NCBI GenBank assembly: GCA_036008685.1
Contig: DASYNF010000096.1
Location: forward strand, 1 to 64,000
Direction: 5' to 3'
Length of the DNA stretch: 64,000 nucleotides
From: Actinomadura_C sp036008685
GTDB lineage: Bacteria; Actinomycetota; Actinomycetes; Streptosporangiales; Streptosporangiaceae
Shown here: positions 50,903-59,264 of the stretch, piece by piece
Layout: each line of letters begins with the position of its first letter
Numbering within the stretch: the stretch's first letter is position 1
Position numbers and translations under genes: made by a program
Notes under the pieces: generated by a model
Database searches by the model: none
Seen by the model: the letters and a program-made list of their open reading frames with translations, nothing else
Told to the model about the DNA's origin: nothing

Positions 50903-51776
50903 GATCCGGTCCGGTTCCTGGGCGGTGTGGCCTCGGTGGAAGTACGTGGGGTCGGCGAGCATCCTCCGGACGAGCCGACGAGGGCGTCGAAGGCCCCGCC
51001 GTCCTGCTGTGCGAGCAGGGCCTGTTCCTCCTCGGGAGAGAAACCGCGCCGCAGCGGCGGCTCTCCACGTTCGCGGTCCCAGGCCAGGACGTCGGCCGCC
51101 GTCACCTCCAACGGAGTCGCGGACATGCCCGCCGCCCGGGCACGTGCCGAGCTGCGCTGCTGCGTCGGCCGGTTCGTCCGTACCAGCGGGAACAGCGGGG
51201 GCACACCATCGGGTGACACCGGCACGATCTCGACCTGGGTGCCCGCCACACGCGCACAGGTCTCGATGAGCCCACCGAGCGTGATCGGCTCGGCCGGCCC
51301 CACCGCGTGATAGACGCCAGGGCGATCGTCAACGAGCAACCGCACCACCAGGCGGGCCAGGTCTCGCGAGTCGGTGACCTGCACCGGCTGCTCGGGGTCG
51401 GCAGGCAGCGCCACCCGTCCGCCGCGCGTGGCCCGGCGCACCCAGTACGTGAACGTGTCCGACGGGTCGTGCCGCCCGACCACCTTCCCCGGCCGCACGA
51501 TCGTCGCCCGCGAGCCGTACCGGGCCACCACATCGTCCTCGCAGGCCACCTTGAGCGGACCGTAGGTGCCGTCGTCGAGCTCCTCGGTGTCCCGCACGGG
51601 CGGACGGCGTGGAGTGTCCTCGGTCGAGCCCGGCCCCACCCCCGTGCGCTGGTACACCGCGTGGCTGGAGATGAACAGGTACCGGCCGACGCGGTCACCT
51701 CGGCCCCTGTACGGAGAGCGTCCTCCACGATGGCGCGGCCCACGAAAGACGTCCCGCCAAGCACAAGAATCCGCAT
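50899..51776 (-). pseudogene. NAD-dependent epimerase/dehydratase, internally deleted and frameshifted
   Basis: The N-terminus RILVLGGTSFVGRAIVEDALRTGAEVT (from ATG 51776) is the Rossmann start of an extended SDR. It then runs out of frame, while another frame begins with GDRVGRYLFISSHAVYQRT at about 51690 and continues to the TGA at 50899 with KVACEDDVVARY and RPGKVVGRHDPSDTFTYWVRRA. About 60 residues normally found between these parts (beta2 to beta4) are missing. The gene therefore seems to have lost an internal segment whose length is not a multiple of three. It is still followed, with overlap, by an intact ASCH gene. Confidence 0.8.
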
Positions 51777-51890
51777 GGTCGTGGACACTACCGAGAGTCA
51801 GTAAGGACGTCGTGGCTCATGCCTCTGGGCGCGAGCCGGTCTCCGGCAGGCCTCTCGGAGCGTCGGAACCCCTGGCTGCGGACTACATGC

Positions 51891-51931
51891 AAAAGGCCCG
51901 TCCCTCCGCTACAGCGGGGAGGTGGGCCTTT
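51891..51931. terminator. Terminator after the XRE-DUF397 operon
   Basis: AAAGGCCC (51892-51899) pairs with GGGCCTTT (51924-51931), enclosing CCCTCCGC/GCGGGGAGG. On the minus strand the stem is followed by TTTTGC. It lies 26 nt after the DUF397 stop and before the epimerase remnant. Confidence 0.85.
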
Positions 51932-51956
51932 GCGACGTTCTGGTCCCTGGTCCGGT

Positions 51957-52151
51957 TTACAGCTCCAGCGCGCCGGTCTTGATACGGGAGACGAGGGCGT
52001 GAAAAGTCCGAGCCGAAACGCTCAGGTGGCCGGCGGCCGGGTTCTTGCTGTCCCGGATACCGATCTCAGACCCCAGGCGAGCCAGCTCGACACAGTCGCC
52101 GCCCTGGGGGCCGCTTCGACTCGACTTGCGCCAAGCCGGACGGGCGTTCAT
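51957..52151 (-). CDS. DUF397 protein
   Basis: A 64-residue DUF397 protein: WRKSSRSGPQGGDCVELA is the family signature, followed by IGIRDSKNP and a segment ending FHALVSRIKTG. It is coupled by a 4-nt overlap to the XRE/DUF5753 regulator upstream. In Streptomyces such pairs are abundant and some influence development; the small protein is thought to work with its XRE partner. Confidence 0.93.
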   Translation of the reverse strand: MNARPAWRKSSRSGPQGGDCVELARLGSEIGIRDSKNPAAGHLSVSARTFHALVSRIKTGALEL

Positions 52152-52957
52152 GACATCTCCTCCAGCGTTTGCTTGATCAGGCTTCGCGAGGAATCCACGG
52201 GCAACGCTTTTGCTCCGATCCGGTCATACCGGATTCCGAACGATCGTACCTCCGAGAAGTCCGGGACCAGCCTGCCGCCCTGCGGAGCCTCGACGTAGGC
52301 GACATCTCCGGTATCTACGGTCATGATCTTGAAGCTCCCGTCCAGGCCATCGTGCGCACCAGCCGAGCGAGGTACCACACGGAGCCTGGTATCAGGTAGC
52401 TCAGAGACCTCCAGGAGTCGCTCCAACTGGTCCCGCATGATCTGGCGCCCGCCCACAGGACGGTCTAGTACGCCCTCGTCCAACAAGACCCAGAGCAGCG
52501 GCGGTTTGTGCCTGCTGAGAGTCTTCTGTCGCGCCATCCGAGTGGCCACCAGCACGTCGAGCTGGTCTACTCCGCCCTCACGCAGAAGCGCATGGGCGTA
52601 CTCCTCGGTCTGAAGCAGCCCGGGGACCACTAACGCCTCATAGATCTTGAGCACCACGGCTTTGGCCTCATACTCGACATGCTGCTTGAACCAGTCTGGG
52701 TCGTGGCCGGCCCTGGCGAAGGTCAGGAGTCTGAGGAAGTGCCCTCCGGTATCCCACAGCCGGTCCAGCATCTTCGCCTCGACGTCTCCGAGTCGGCGTC
52801 GACCATTCTCGACGTTGGATACCCAGCCCTTTGAGCGGTTGATTATCCGCCCGATCTGCTCCAAGGTCTGACCATGCTTCACGCGGTAACGCCGCAGGTC
52901 ATAGGTGAGCCAGTCCCAGAGTGAGGCGTTCGGATCAATAGACTCAGCGGCACCCAT
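52148..52957 (-). CDS. XRE/DUF5753-family regulator
   Basis: A 269-residue regulator with an N-terminal helix-turn-helix (YRVKHGQTLEQIGRIINRSKGWVSNVENGRRRL) and the DUF5753 domain (VVPGLLQTEEYAHALL, LLWVLLDEGVLDRPVGG, VVPRSAGAHDGLDGSF, VAYVEAPQGG). It is divergent from an anti-sigma-type ATPase gene, with tandem CCGAGGTAT repeats in the gap. ATG 52957 is preceded by GGAGAG. Confidence 0.93.
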   Translation of the reverse strand: MGAAESIDPNASLWDWLTYDLRRYRVKHGQTLEQIGRIINRSKGWVSNVENGRRRLGDVEAKMLDRLWDTGGHFLRLLTFARAGHDPDWFKQHVEYEAKAVVLKIYEALVVPGLLQTEEYAHALLREGGVDQLDVLVATRMARQKTLSRHKPPLLWVLLDEGVLDRPVGGRQIMRDQLERLLEVSELPDTRLRVVPRSAGAHDGLDGSFKIMTVDTGDVAYVEAPQGGRLVPDFSEVRSFGIRYDRIGAKALPVDSSRSLIKQTLEEMS

Positions 52958-52967
52958 CGGTCACTCT

Positions 52968-52985
52968 CCGAGGTATCCGAGGTAT
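52968..52985. repeat. Tandem CCGAGGTAT repeats in the XRE/ATPase gap
   Basis: CCGAGGTAT occurs twice in direct succession (52968-52976 and 52977-52985), with a further CCGG start. The repeats lie 11 nt before the XRE start codon, so they could bind that regulator. Confidence 0.6.
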
Positions 52986-53043
52986 CCGGCAACGGCGACA
53001 AGCTAACCCAGAGCTGCGACCATTGCCAGGCATAGACGGAAAG

Positions 53044-53061
53044 AAGTCGGAGAGACGACTT
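53044..53061. promoter_or_regulatory. Inverted repeat upstream of the anti-sigma-type ATPase
   Basis: AAGTCG (53044-53049) and CGACTT (53056-53061) are separated by GAGAGA. The site ends 13 nt before the ATG of the ATPase gene and could be an operator or a 5'-UTR hairpin. Confidence 0.45.
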
Positions 53062-53074
53062 AGGGCGGTACGAG

Positions 53075-53497
53075 ATGGACACACAAGCGACCGGAACGGG
53101 CAGAACGCGCCTACAGGTCACTTTGGTGCCGATTCCTCAGTCCGTCCACATCGCCCGGGTGTTCGTACGGCACCAGCTCCTCAGCCTGAGGTACGCGGAT
53201 CTGATCGAGGACGCCTGCACGATCGCGTCGGAACTCGTCACCAACGCGGTCCGGGCGACGAAGAGCAGCCCCCTCCAGACCCAGGGGCGGATAGAGCTGT
53301 ACCTCGGCCCGCACCGCGGCCGGATGCTGCTCGAGGTCTGGGATCCGGCACCGTGGATGCCGACGTTCGAAGAGCCGGACTACGAGGCCGAGTCCGGCAG
53401 GGGCCTCCACATCGTCAGACAACTCGCCGCCGAGCTCGGCTGGGAGGAGGACAAAGAGCGCGGAGGCAAGACCGTATGGGCCCTACTCGGTCAATAG
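53075..53497 (+). CDS. Anti-sigma-type HATPase_c protein
   Basis: A 140-residue GHKL ATPase of the RsbW type. The N-box is ASELVTNAVRA, with the DPAPWMPTF (G1-like) and SGRGLHIVRQLAAELGW (G2) segments following. Such small ATPases are common next to XRE/DUF397 pairs in actinomycetes and may act as anti-sigma or phospho-switch factors. No sigma factor is adjacent, so the partner is unknown. It is divergent from the XRE gene. Confidence 0.92.
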   Translation: MDTQATGTGRTRLQVTLVPIPQSVHIARVFVRHQLLSLRYADLIEDACTIASELVTNAVRATKSSPLQTQGRIELYLGPHRGRMLLEVWDPAPWMPTFEEPDYEAESGRGLHIVRQLAAELGWEEDKERGGKTVWALLGQ

Positions 53498-53609
53498 GCT
53501 CTCGTGGGTGCACCGCTCCTGCGAACAGAGCACCCTTTCCCCGTGCGCGCTCGCGCACGGTCACGGCCTTGGGGAGGCCGCGGCCGAACAGACGTGCGAC
53601 GATGGGCCG

Positions 53610-54530
53610 ATGCCCGGCCTGATGCTGCTCGACACGCCCAGCCTGTACTACCGCGCCTTCTACGGCGTCCCCGAGTCGGTGACCGCGCCCGACGGCACGC
53701 CGGTCAACGCCGTACGCGGTCTGCTCGACATGATCGCTCGGCTCGTCCGGGACCGGTCACCGGAGCGTCTGGTCTGTTGCATGGACGCGGACTGGCGGCC
53801 GGCGTTCCGGGTGGCCGCGCTTCCGTCCTACAAGGCCCACCGGGTGGCCGAGACCGAGGACCGGGGCGGCACCGAGGAGACCCCCGACCCGCTGGAGGCA
53901 CAGCTTCCGATCATCGACGAGGTGCTCGACGCCTTCGGCCTGACCCGGCTGGGCGTGGCCGGCTACGAGGCCGACGACGTCATCGGAACTCTCGCGACCA
54001 GGACCGAGGGGCCGGTGGACATCGTCACCGGAGACCGGGACCTGTTCCAGCTCGTCGATGACCGCGGCCCGGTCCAGGTGCTCTACACCGCCCGGGGCAT
54101 CAGGAACCTGCAGATCATGGGCGAGAAGGAGATCGCCGACAAATACGCCATCCCGGGCGACGCCTACGCCGAGTTCGCGACACTGCGCGGCGACCCGAGC
54201 GACGGCCTCCCCGGCGTGCCCGGGGTCGGCGACAAGACCGCGGCCGCGCTGATCACCAGGTTCGGCTCCGTCGACGGGGTCCTGGCGGCCATGGACGCCG
54301 GCGAGACCGAGGGCTTTCCGCCGGGCAGCCGGGCGCGGGTCGACCGGGCCCGGGATTACCTGGCCGCGGCCGGGACGGTCGTACGGGTCGTGACGGACAT
54401 CGCCATCCCGGAGCTCCGCGACCGGTTGCCGGCCTCCCCGCCCGACCCCGGGGCCGTCGCGCGGCTCGCCGACCGGTGGAACCTCAAGGGACCGGCGGAC
54501 CGGCTGCTCGCCGCACTGCGCGATCACTGA
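53610..54530 (+). CDS. 5'-3' exonuclease-like protein (PolA N-domain type)
   Basis: A 306-residue FEN-type nuclease. Acidic metal ligands are visible in MLLDTPSLYYR, CCMDADWRP, GYEADDVIGTLA and TGDRDLFQL, and the helix-hairpin-helix contains GDPSDGLPGVPGVGDKTAAAL. It is a stand-alone homologue of the N-terminal domain of DNA polymerase I, without a polymerase. The start is ATG 53610; an in-frame stretch upstream lacks family sequence. It likely removes RNA primers or flaps. Confidence 0.93.
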   Translation: MPGLMLLDTPSLYYRAFYGVPESVTAPDGTPVNAVRGLLDMIARLVRDRSPERLVCCMDADWRPAFRVAALPSYKAHRVAETEDRGGTEETPDPLEAQLPIIDEVLDAFGLTRLGVAGYEADDVIGTLATRTEGPVDIVTGDRDLFQLVDDRGPVQVLYTARGIRNLQIMGEKEIADKYAIPGDAYAEFATLRGDPSDGLPGVPGVGDKTAAALITRFGSVDGVLAAMDAGETEGFPPGSRARVDRARDYLAAAGTVVRVVTDIAIPELRDRLPASPPDPGAVARLADRWNLKGPADRLLAALRDH

Positions 54531-54558
54531 CACGGGTCTGTGTCATCTGACACAGACC
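54528..54558. promoter_or_regulatory. Palindrome GGTCTGTGTCA/TGACACAGACC after the exonuclease gene
   Basis: GGTCTGTGTCA-TC-TGACACAGACC (54535-54558) is a perfect inverted repeat, and TGACAC immediately upstream (54528-54533) gives a second pairing option. The core TGTGT-N6-ACACA resembles Crp-type sites. It may terminate the exonuclease transcript or be an operator for the membrane protein at 54633; it has no T-run. Confidence 0.5.
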
Positions 54559-54632
54559 GCACATGCCGCATGGCGCAGCATTCCGGCGTATGGCGCGTTT
54601 CCATCGAGGTAGCCGAGCCACGGGAGAGTGCC

Positions 54633-55145
54633 ATGACGATCCTGACCGGTCCCCCCGACCTCCTCCCCCGCCGCGATGACTCCTCGACCCGGGTCATCAC
54701 CAGCACGGCCGACGTCATCGCGGTGGTACGGGAGTCCAACCACGCGACGGCCCTGGCCGGATGGACGGTGCCGACCATCGCCATGGGCCTTGTGCTCCAG
54801 GCCGGCACCGTCCGCGCCATCGAGTCCACACTCACGACGTTCGTGCTCATGGGGCTGCTGCTGCCCGTGCTGGTCGCGGTCGGCCATGTGGTCATCCTGC
54901 TGCGGGAGGCGGCCTGGATGGCTTCGGACGCCGCGGTGATCGCCGTCGGCGTCGAAGGCACGGACACGGGGGCCGCCGACGGCGACGCCCCCTCCCGGGA
55001 CGCCGTCGACCGGCTCAACCTCCTGATCGCCCTCATCCAGATCCGCGACTGGCTCGCCCGTCGCGCGCTGACCTGGGCCTACGGAGCCTTGATCGGGTTC
55101 CTGGCCTGGAGCCTGCTGGCCGTTCACCTGCGGGCCGGCGGATGA
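54633..55145 (+). CDS. Small membrane protein of unknown function
   Basis: A 170-residue protein with two clear membrane helices (VPTIAMGLVLQAG and TTFVLMGLLLPVLVAVGHVVILL) and a third near the C-terminus (WAYGALIGFLAWSLLAVHL). A soluble segment between them carries SRDAVDRLNLLIALIQIRDWLARR. I recognise no family. ATG 54633 follows CGGGAGAG. It lies upstream of a Crp/Fnr gene. Confidence 0.7.
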   Translation: MTILTGPPDLLPRRDDSSTRVITSTADVIAVVRESNHATALAGWTVPTIAMGLVLQAGTVRAIESTLTTFVLMGLLLPVLVAVGHVVILLREAAWMASDAAVIAVGVEGTDTGAADGDAPSRDAVDRLNLLIALIQIRDWLARRALTWAYGALIGFLAWSLLAVHLRAGG

Positions 55146-55308
55146 CGGGGCCGGCATCCGCGGCCCTGGGTCAACCACCCACTCCCCCAGGCCCGGATGC
55201 CGGCTTCTCTCAGGTCTTGTCAGATCGTCCGGAAATGGTTCAACTGGAGGCTGTTCGTCCCACGATCGCGATCCTCTGAACAAGAGGGCTCACGGAAACG
55301 GATGCCCT

Positions 55309-56016
55309 GTGCCCGAAAGGACCCCCACACCGCCCAGGGGCGGTTTCTGGACCACCCTCGACGAGGCCGAGCGCGCCGCACTGCGAGCCGTCGCTCGGCC
55401 TCGTACGTATGCGGTCAAGATGCCGCTGTGCTACCAGGGCGACGAATCCGACCACATCATCGTCATCGAGCGGGGATGGGCGAAGGTGACCTCCGCCACC
55501 GAGGACGGGCACGAGGTGGTGCTCGCGGTGCGCGGACCCGGCGACCTCATCGGCGAGAGCGCGGGCCTCGGTGATCGTCAGCGCTCGGCCACCGTGACGG
55601 CCATCAGCACGCTGTGGGGCCTGGTCGTACCGGCCGGCCGGTTCGCCATGTTCCTGGACGAGCATCCGCGGGCGTGGCGCATGGTCAGCGGCACGTTCAT
55701 CCGCCGCCTGGACGACGCCGGCCGCAGGGTGCAGGCCCACGCCTCCGCGGAGGCGAGCCGCCGGCTCGCTCTCCTCCTGCTCGACCTCTGCGACCTCTCG
55801 GAGCAGTACGACCGGCCGGGCCCGGACGGCAGCATCGAGATCAGGCCACCGTTATCCCAGGAGGAGCTCGGCAGCTGGGTGGACGCCTCACGTGAGACCG
55901 TGGCCCGGGCCCTGAAGGAGTGGCGCGCACTCGGGCTCGTCCGGACCGGACGGCGCAAGATCACCATCCTGGACCGGCCCCGGCTGCTGGCCTACGCCCG
56001 TAGGCGGCCGGAGTGA
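55309..56016 (+). CDS. Crp/Fnr-family transcriptional regulator
   Basis: A 235-residue regulator with a cyclic-nucleotide-binding-like barrel (YQGDESDHIIVIERGWAKVTS, GDLIGESAGLGDRQRSATVTAI) and a C-terminal winged helix (SQEELGSWVDASRETVARALKEWRALGLV). No Fnr-type cysteine cluster is seen. The cNMP phosphate-binding Arg environment DRQRSATV is close to the CRP consensus, so a nucleotide ligand is possible. It starts at GTG 55309. Confidence 0.92.
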   Translation: MPERTPTPPRGGFWTTLDEAERAALRAVARPRTYAVKMPLCYQGDESDHIIVIERGWAKVTSATEDGHEVVLAVRGPGDLIGESAGLGDRQRSATVTAISTLWGLVVPAGRFAMFLDEHPRAWRMVSGTFIRRLDDAGRRVQAHASAEASRRLALLLLDLCDLSEQYDRPGPDGSIEIRPPLSQEELGSWVDASRETVARALKEWRALGLVRTGRRKITILDRPRLLAYARRRPE

Positions 56017-56040
56017 CGCGAAGGCGCGCCCGGCGGCGGA

Positions 56041-56074
56041 CCCGCCATGGCCTGGCGGACCCGCCATGGCCTGG
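56041..56074. repeat. Imperfect 19-bp tandem repeat
   Basis: CCCGCCATGGCCTGGCGGA (56041-56059) is followed by a truncated copy, CCCGCCATGGCCTGG (56060-56074), in the convergent gap between the Crp/Fnr gene and the small membrane-protein gene. Each unit can fold as GGCGG-ACC-CGCC. It may contribute to termination. Confidence 0.6.
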
Positions 56075-56110
56075 TAGGGTCCGCCGGCGCGGACGCGCCC
56101 CTGCCCCGGC

Positions 56111-56284
56111 TCAGCGCCTGCGGCCCCGCCAGCTCGAACCCGCTCCGACCCCCGCGAGGTGCAGGGCGATGAACAGCAGACCCAGCGTGACCAGGGTGGA
56201 ATAGTTGAAGGCGTCCGAGTGGATGTCGGCGAGGTCGAAGAGCAACGCGAGAGCGAAGATGGCGGCCGCGACGATGGCGAGCAT
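56111..56284 (-). CDS. 57-residue membrane protein
   Basis: A short frame begins at ATG 56284 just after GGAGGTCACC and encodes two membrane-spanning segments: LAIVAAAIFALALLFDLADI and TLVTLGLLFIALHLAGVG. Between them is HSDAFNYS, and the protein ends in basic WRGRRR. The ribosome-binding site is excellent and GC3 is high. Similar 50-60-residue proteins with FALALLFDL and FNYSTLV are common in actinomycetes; no function is known. Confidence 0.8.
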   Translation of the reverse strand: MLAIVAAAIFALALLFDLADIHSDAFNYSTLVTLGLLFIALHLAGVGAGSSWRGRRR

Positions 56285-56458
56285 GGTGACCTCCGGTCGG
56301 AACGGTTATCAATGCGCCTTGTCCCTCGAAGCGCACACCAGAGATCTCCTGATCGTTCTGCCTCAAACCTGCACGAGCCGGCCTCGATCCGTTCGGTGCC
56401 GAACAGAGACCTGATCACCGACCCGGTCCCCGGCCGGGGACCGGGTCGGGAGCGGCCG

Positions 56459-59215
56459 CTAGCCCACGGAGGAGTAGGCCACGACCCCGCGGCGCATGGC
56501 GTCCATGGCCCGGCGGGCGGTGCCACGGATCCGGCTGCCCTCCGGCGCCGCGTCGGCCACCTGCCCAAGGAGGTCGAGGAGCTGTTTCACCGCCCGGACG
56601 AAGTCACCCGCCGTCAGATCCGTCTCGGTCAGCACGGCGTCGAGCTGCTGTCCCTTGGCCCACCGGAAGGCCGGCCAGGCGAATCCGAGATCCGGCTCGC
56701 GCAGGAACGAGACCCGGTTGTCCTTCTCGACCGACTCGAGGTCACCCCACAGCCGGATCATCGACGCCAGAGCCTCGCGGGCCGCACCCGGCGGCGTCTT
56801 CGGCGGAGTGGCATCGTCGGGTTGCCGTGATTCGTAGACCAGCGCGGAGACGCACGCGGCCAGCTCGGGCGGCGTCAGATCCTCCCAGATGCCGGCCCGC
56901 AGGCTCTCCGCGGTCAGCAGATCCAGCTCGGAGTAGATGCGGCCGAGGCGCCGGCCCTCCTCGGTGATGGTGTCGCCGTGGAGATAGCCGAGCTGTTCCA
57001 GGACCCCGCAGACCCGGTCGAAGGTCCGCGCGATCACCTGGGAACGGCTCTCCACGCGGTGGCGGAGGTTGGCGGTGTCACGCTCCAGCCGGAAGTAACG
57101 CTCCGCCCAGCGGGCATGATCCTCACGATCGGCGCAGGCATGGCTCGGATGCCGCCGGAGTTCCTCGCGCAGCCTGGTGATCTCTGGATCCTCGGCGGCG
57201 GAACCGCGCGAGGCGCGTGCCGGCTTGGCGTCGTCGCCCTCCTCCCCCATCTTGTCGCGCAGCGTGGAGGCGAGGTCTCGCCGATGCTGTGGTGAGCGGG
57301 AGCTGAACCACCGGGGAATGCGGATCTTTTCGACCGGCTCCACGGGCGCGGGGAAGTCCAGTACCGAGAGCCGCTTGACCTGGCGGTTGGCGGTGAGAAC
57401 CAGCGGCGAGGGACCGTCGGACCGCTTGGTGAGCCCAGGTTCCAGCACGACCGCCGCTCCCGCTCGCCGGCCCGAGGGGACCATGATGACGTCGCCGGGC
57501 TTCAGCTGCTCGAGGGACCGGGCCGCATCGGCGCGGCGCGCCGACGAACGGGCCCGGACGAGCTCGGACTCGCGGTCCGACAGGCGGCGGCGCAGTGCGG
57601 CGTATTCCATGAAGTCGCCGAGGTGGCAGGTCGCCGCCTCCTCGTAGCCGTCCAGGGCCTCCTCGTTCTTGTGGACCTGCCGGGCCAGCCCGACGACCGC
57701 GCGATCGGCCTGGAACTGTGCGAAGGACTCCTCCAGCAGCGTGCGGGCGCGTTCGCGTCCCACCGCGCCCACCAGGTTGACCGCCATGTTGTAGGACGGC
57801 CTGAAGCTCGAGTTGAGGGGGTAGGTCCGCGTGCTCGCGAGGCCGGCCACCGAGCCCGGGTCCACGCCGGGCGTCCAGACCACGACCGCGTGGCCCTCCA
57901 CATCGATGCCGCGGCGCCCGGCCCGGCCGGTGAGCTGGGTGTATTCGCCCGGCGTCAGGTCGGCGTGCACTTCGCCGTTCCACTTGTCCATCCGCTCGAT
58001 CACGACCGAACGGGCCGGCATGTTGATGCCGAGGGCCAGGGTCTCGGTGGCGAAGACGGCCCTGATCAACCCGCGGACGAACAGCTCCTCGACGATCTCC
58101 TTGAAGGTCGGGAGCATGCCCGCGTGGTGCGCGGCGATCCCGCGTTCGAGCCCGGCGACCCACTGGTCATAGCCGAGGATCCACAGATCCTCCTCCGCGA
58201 TGTCGGCGGTACGGACCTCGACGTGCGCGCGGATCTCCTCGGCCTGTTCCCTCGAGGTGAGCCGGAGCCCGGCGTTGAGGCACTGGGTGACGGCGGCGTC
58301 GCAGCCGGCGCGGCTGAAGATGAAGGTGATGCCCGGGAGCAGCCCGGCGCGATCCAGCCGTTCGATCACATCCGGCCGGCTCGGTGGCCGGAACCCGGCG
58401 GGACGTCCCTGCGGCCTCCTGCGGCCGTTGCGGCGGCTCTGGTTGATCTTTGCGCGCCGCACGTCGTCGAGGGCGATGCGCCGGAGCTCCGGATTGACCT
58501 TCACCCGCTCGTCCGGCTTACCCGAGGTGACGAACAGGTCGTACAACCGGGTGCCCACCAGCATGTGCTGCCACAGGGGGACCGGCCGATGCTCGTCGAC
58601 GATCACGGCCGTCCGCCCCCGGACCTCCTGCAGCCACTCGCCGAACTCCTCGGCGTTGCTCACCGTGGCCGACAGCGCGACGATCCGGACGGACTCGGGG
58701 ACGTGGATGATCACCTCTTCCCACACCGCCCCGCGGAAGCGGTTGGCGAGGTAGTGCACCTCGTCCATGACCACATAGGCCAGCCCGGACAACGTCGGCG
58801 AGCCCGCGTAGAGCATGTTGCGCAGCACCTCGGTCGTCATCACGACGATGGGCGCTTCGCCATTGACGCTGTTGTCGCCCGTCAGCAGGCCGACCTGCTC
58901 GGGACCGTAGCGGTTGACCAGGTCGGCGTACTTCTGGTTCGACAGGGCCTTGATCGGCGTGGTGTAGAAGCACTTCTGGCGGTTGGCCAGTGCCAGGTGG
59001 ACGCCGAACTCTCCCACGACCGTCTTGCCGGAACCGGTCGGTGCCGCGACGAGCACGCCCTGCCCGTCCTCGAGGGCTCGGCAGGCCTCGAGCTGGAAGG
59101 GATCCAGCTCGAAGTCGTACATTCCCTGGAAGTCCGTGAGTGCGACCCCGTTGTGCCGGGTGCGCTCACGGTGCGCCGAGTATCGCTCGGCGGGGGACTT
59201 ATCGAGGGAGGTCAT
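56459..59215 (-). CDS. helY: HelY/Ski2-like DEAD/H-box helicase
   Basis: A 918-residue superfamily 2 helicase. Walker A is APTGSGKT at about 58-65, motif II MDEVHYLANRF, motif III LSATVSN, motif VI QLTGRAGRRG, followed by the Ski2/Mtr4-type C-terminal region. The long C-terminal half (about 550-918) matches the rRNA_proc-arch and DSHCT domains of the family. ATG 59215 starts as MTSLDKSPAERY. It forms the conserved PafB-PafC-TatA-TatC-HelY run; the family is thought to work on RNA. Confidence 0.94.
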   Translation of the reverse strand: MTSLDKSPAERYSAHRERTRHNGVALTDFQGMYDFELDPFQLEACRALEDGQGVLVAAPTGSGKTVVGEFGVHLALANRQKCFYTTPIKALSNQKYADLVNRYGPEQVGLLTGDNSVNGEAPIVVMTTEVLRNMLYAGSPTLSGLAYVVMDEVHYLANRFRGAVWEEVIIHVPESVRIVALSATVSNAEEFGEWLQEVRGRTAVIVDEHRPVPLWQHMLVGTRLYDLFVTSGKPDERVKVNPELRRIALDDVRRAKINQSRRNGRRRPQGRPAGFRPPSRPDVIERLDRAGLLPGITFIFSRAGCDAAVTQCLNAGLRLTSREQAEEIRAHVEVRTADIAEEDLWILGYDQWVAGLERGIAAHHAGMLPTFKEIVEELFVRGLIRAVFATETLALGINMPARSVVIERMDKWNGEVHADLTPGEYTQLTGRAGRRGIDVEGHAVVVWTPGVDPGSVAGLASTRTYPLNSSFRPSYNMAVNLVGAVGRERARTLLEESFAQFQADRAVVGLARQVHKNEEALDGYEEAATCHLGDFMEYAALRRRLSDRESELVRARSSARRADAARSLEQLKPGDVIMVPSGRRAGAAVVLEPGLTKRSDGPSPLVLTANRQVKRLSVLDFPAPVEPVEKIRIPRWFSSRSPQHRRDLASTLRDKMGEEGDDAKPARASRGSAAEDPEITRLREELRRHPSHACADREDHARWAERYFRLERDTANLRHRVESRSQVIARTFDRVCGVLEQLGYLHGDTITEEGRRLGRIYSELDLLTAESLRAGIWEDLTPPELAACVSALVYESRQPDDATPPKTPPGAAREALASMIRLWGDLESVEKDNRVSFLREPDLGFAWPAFRWAKGQQLDAVLTETDLTAGDFVRAVKQLLDLLGQVADAAPEGSRIRGTARRAMDAMRRGVVAYSSVG

Positions 59216-59264
59216 GTAGTCGAGCCTACGGTTTGGTACCGACCGATTCACACCCGGCCAGGGG

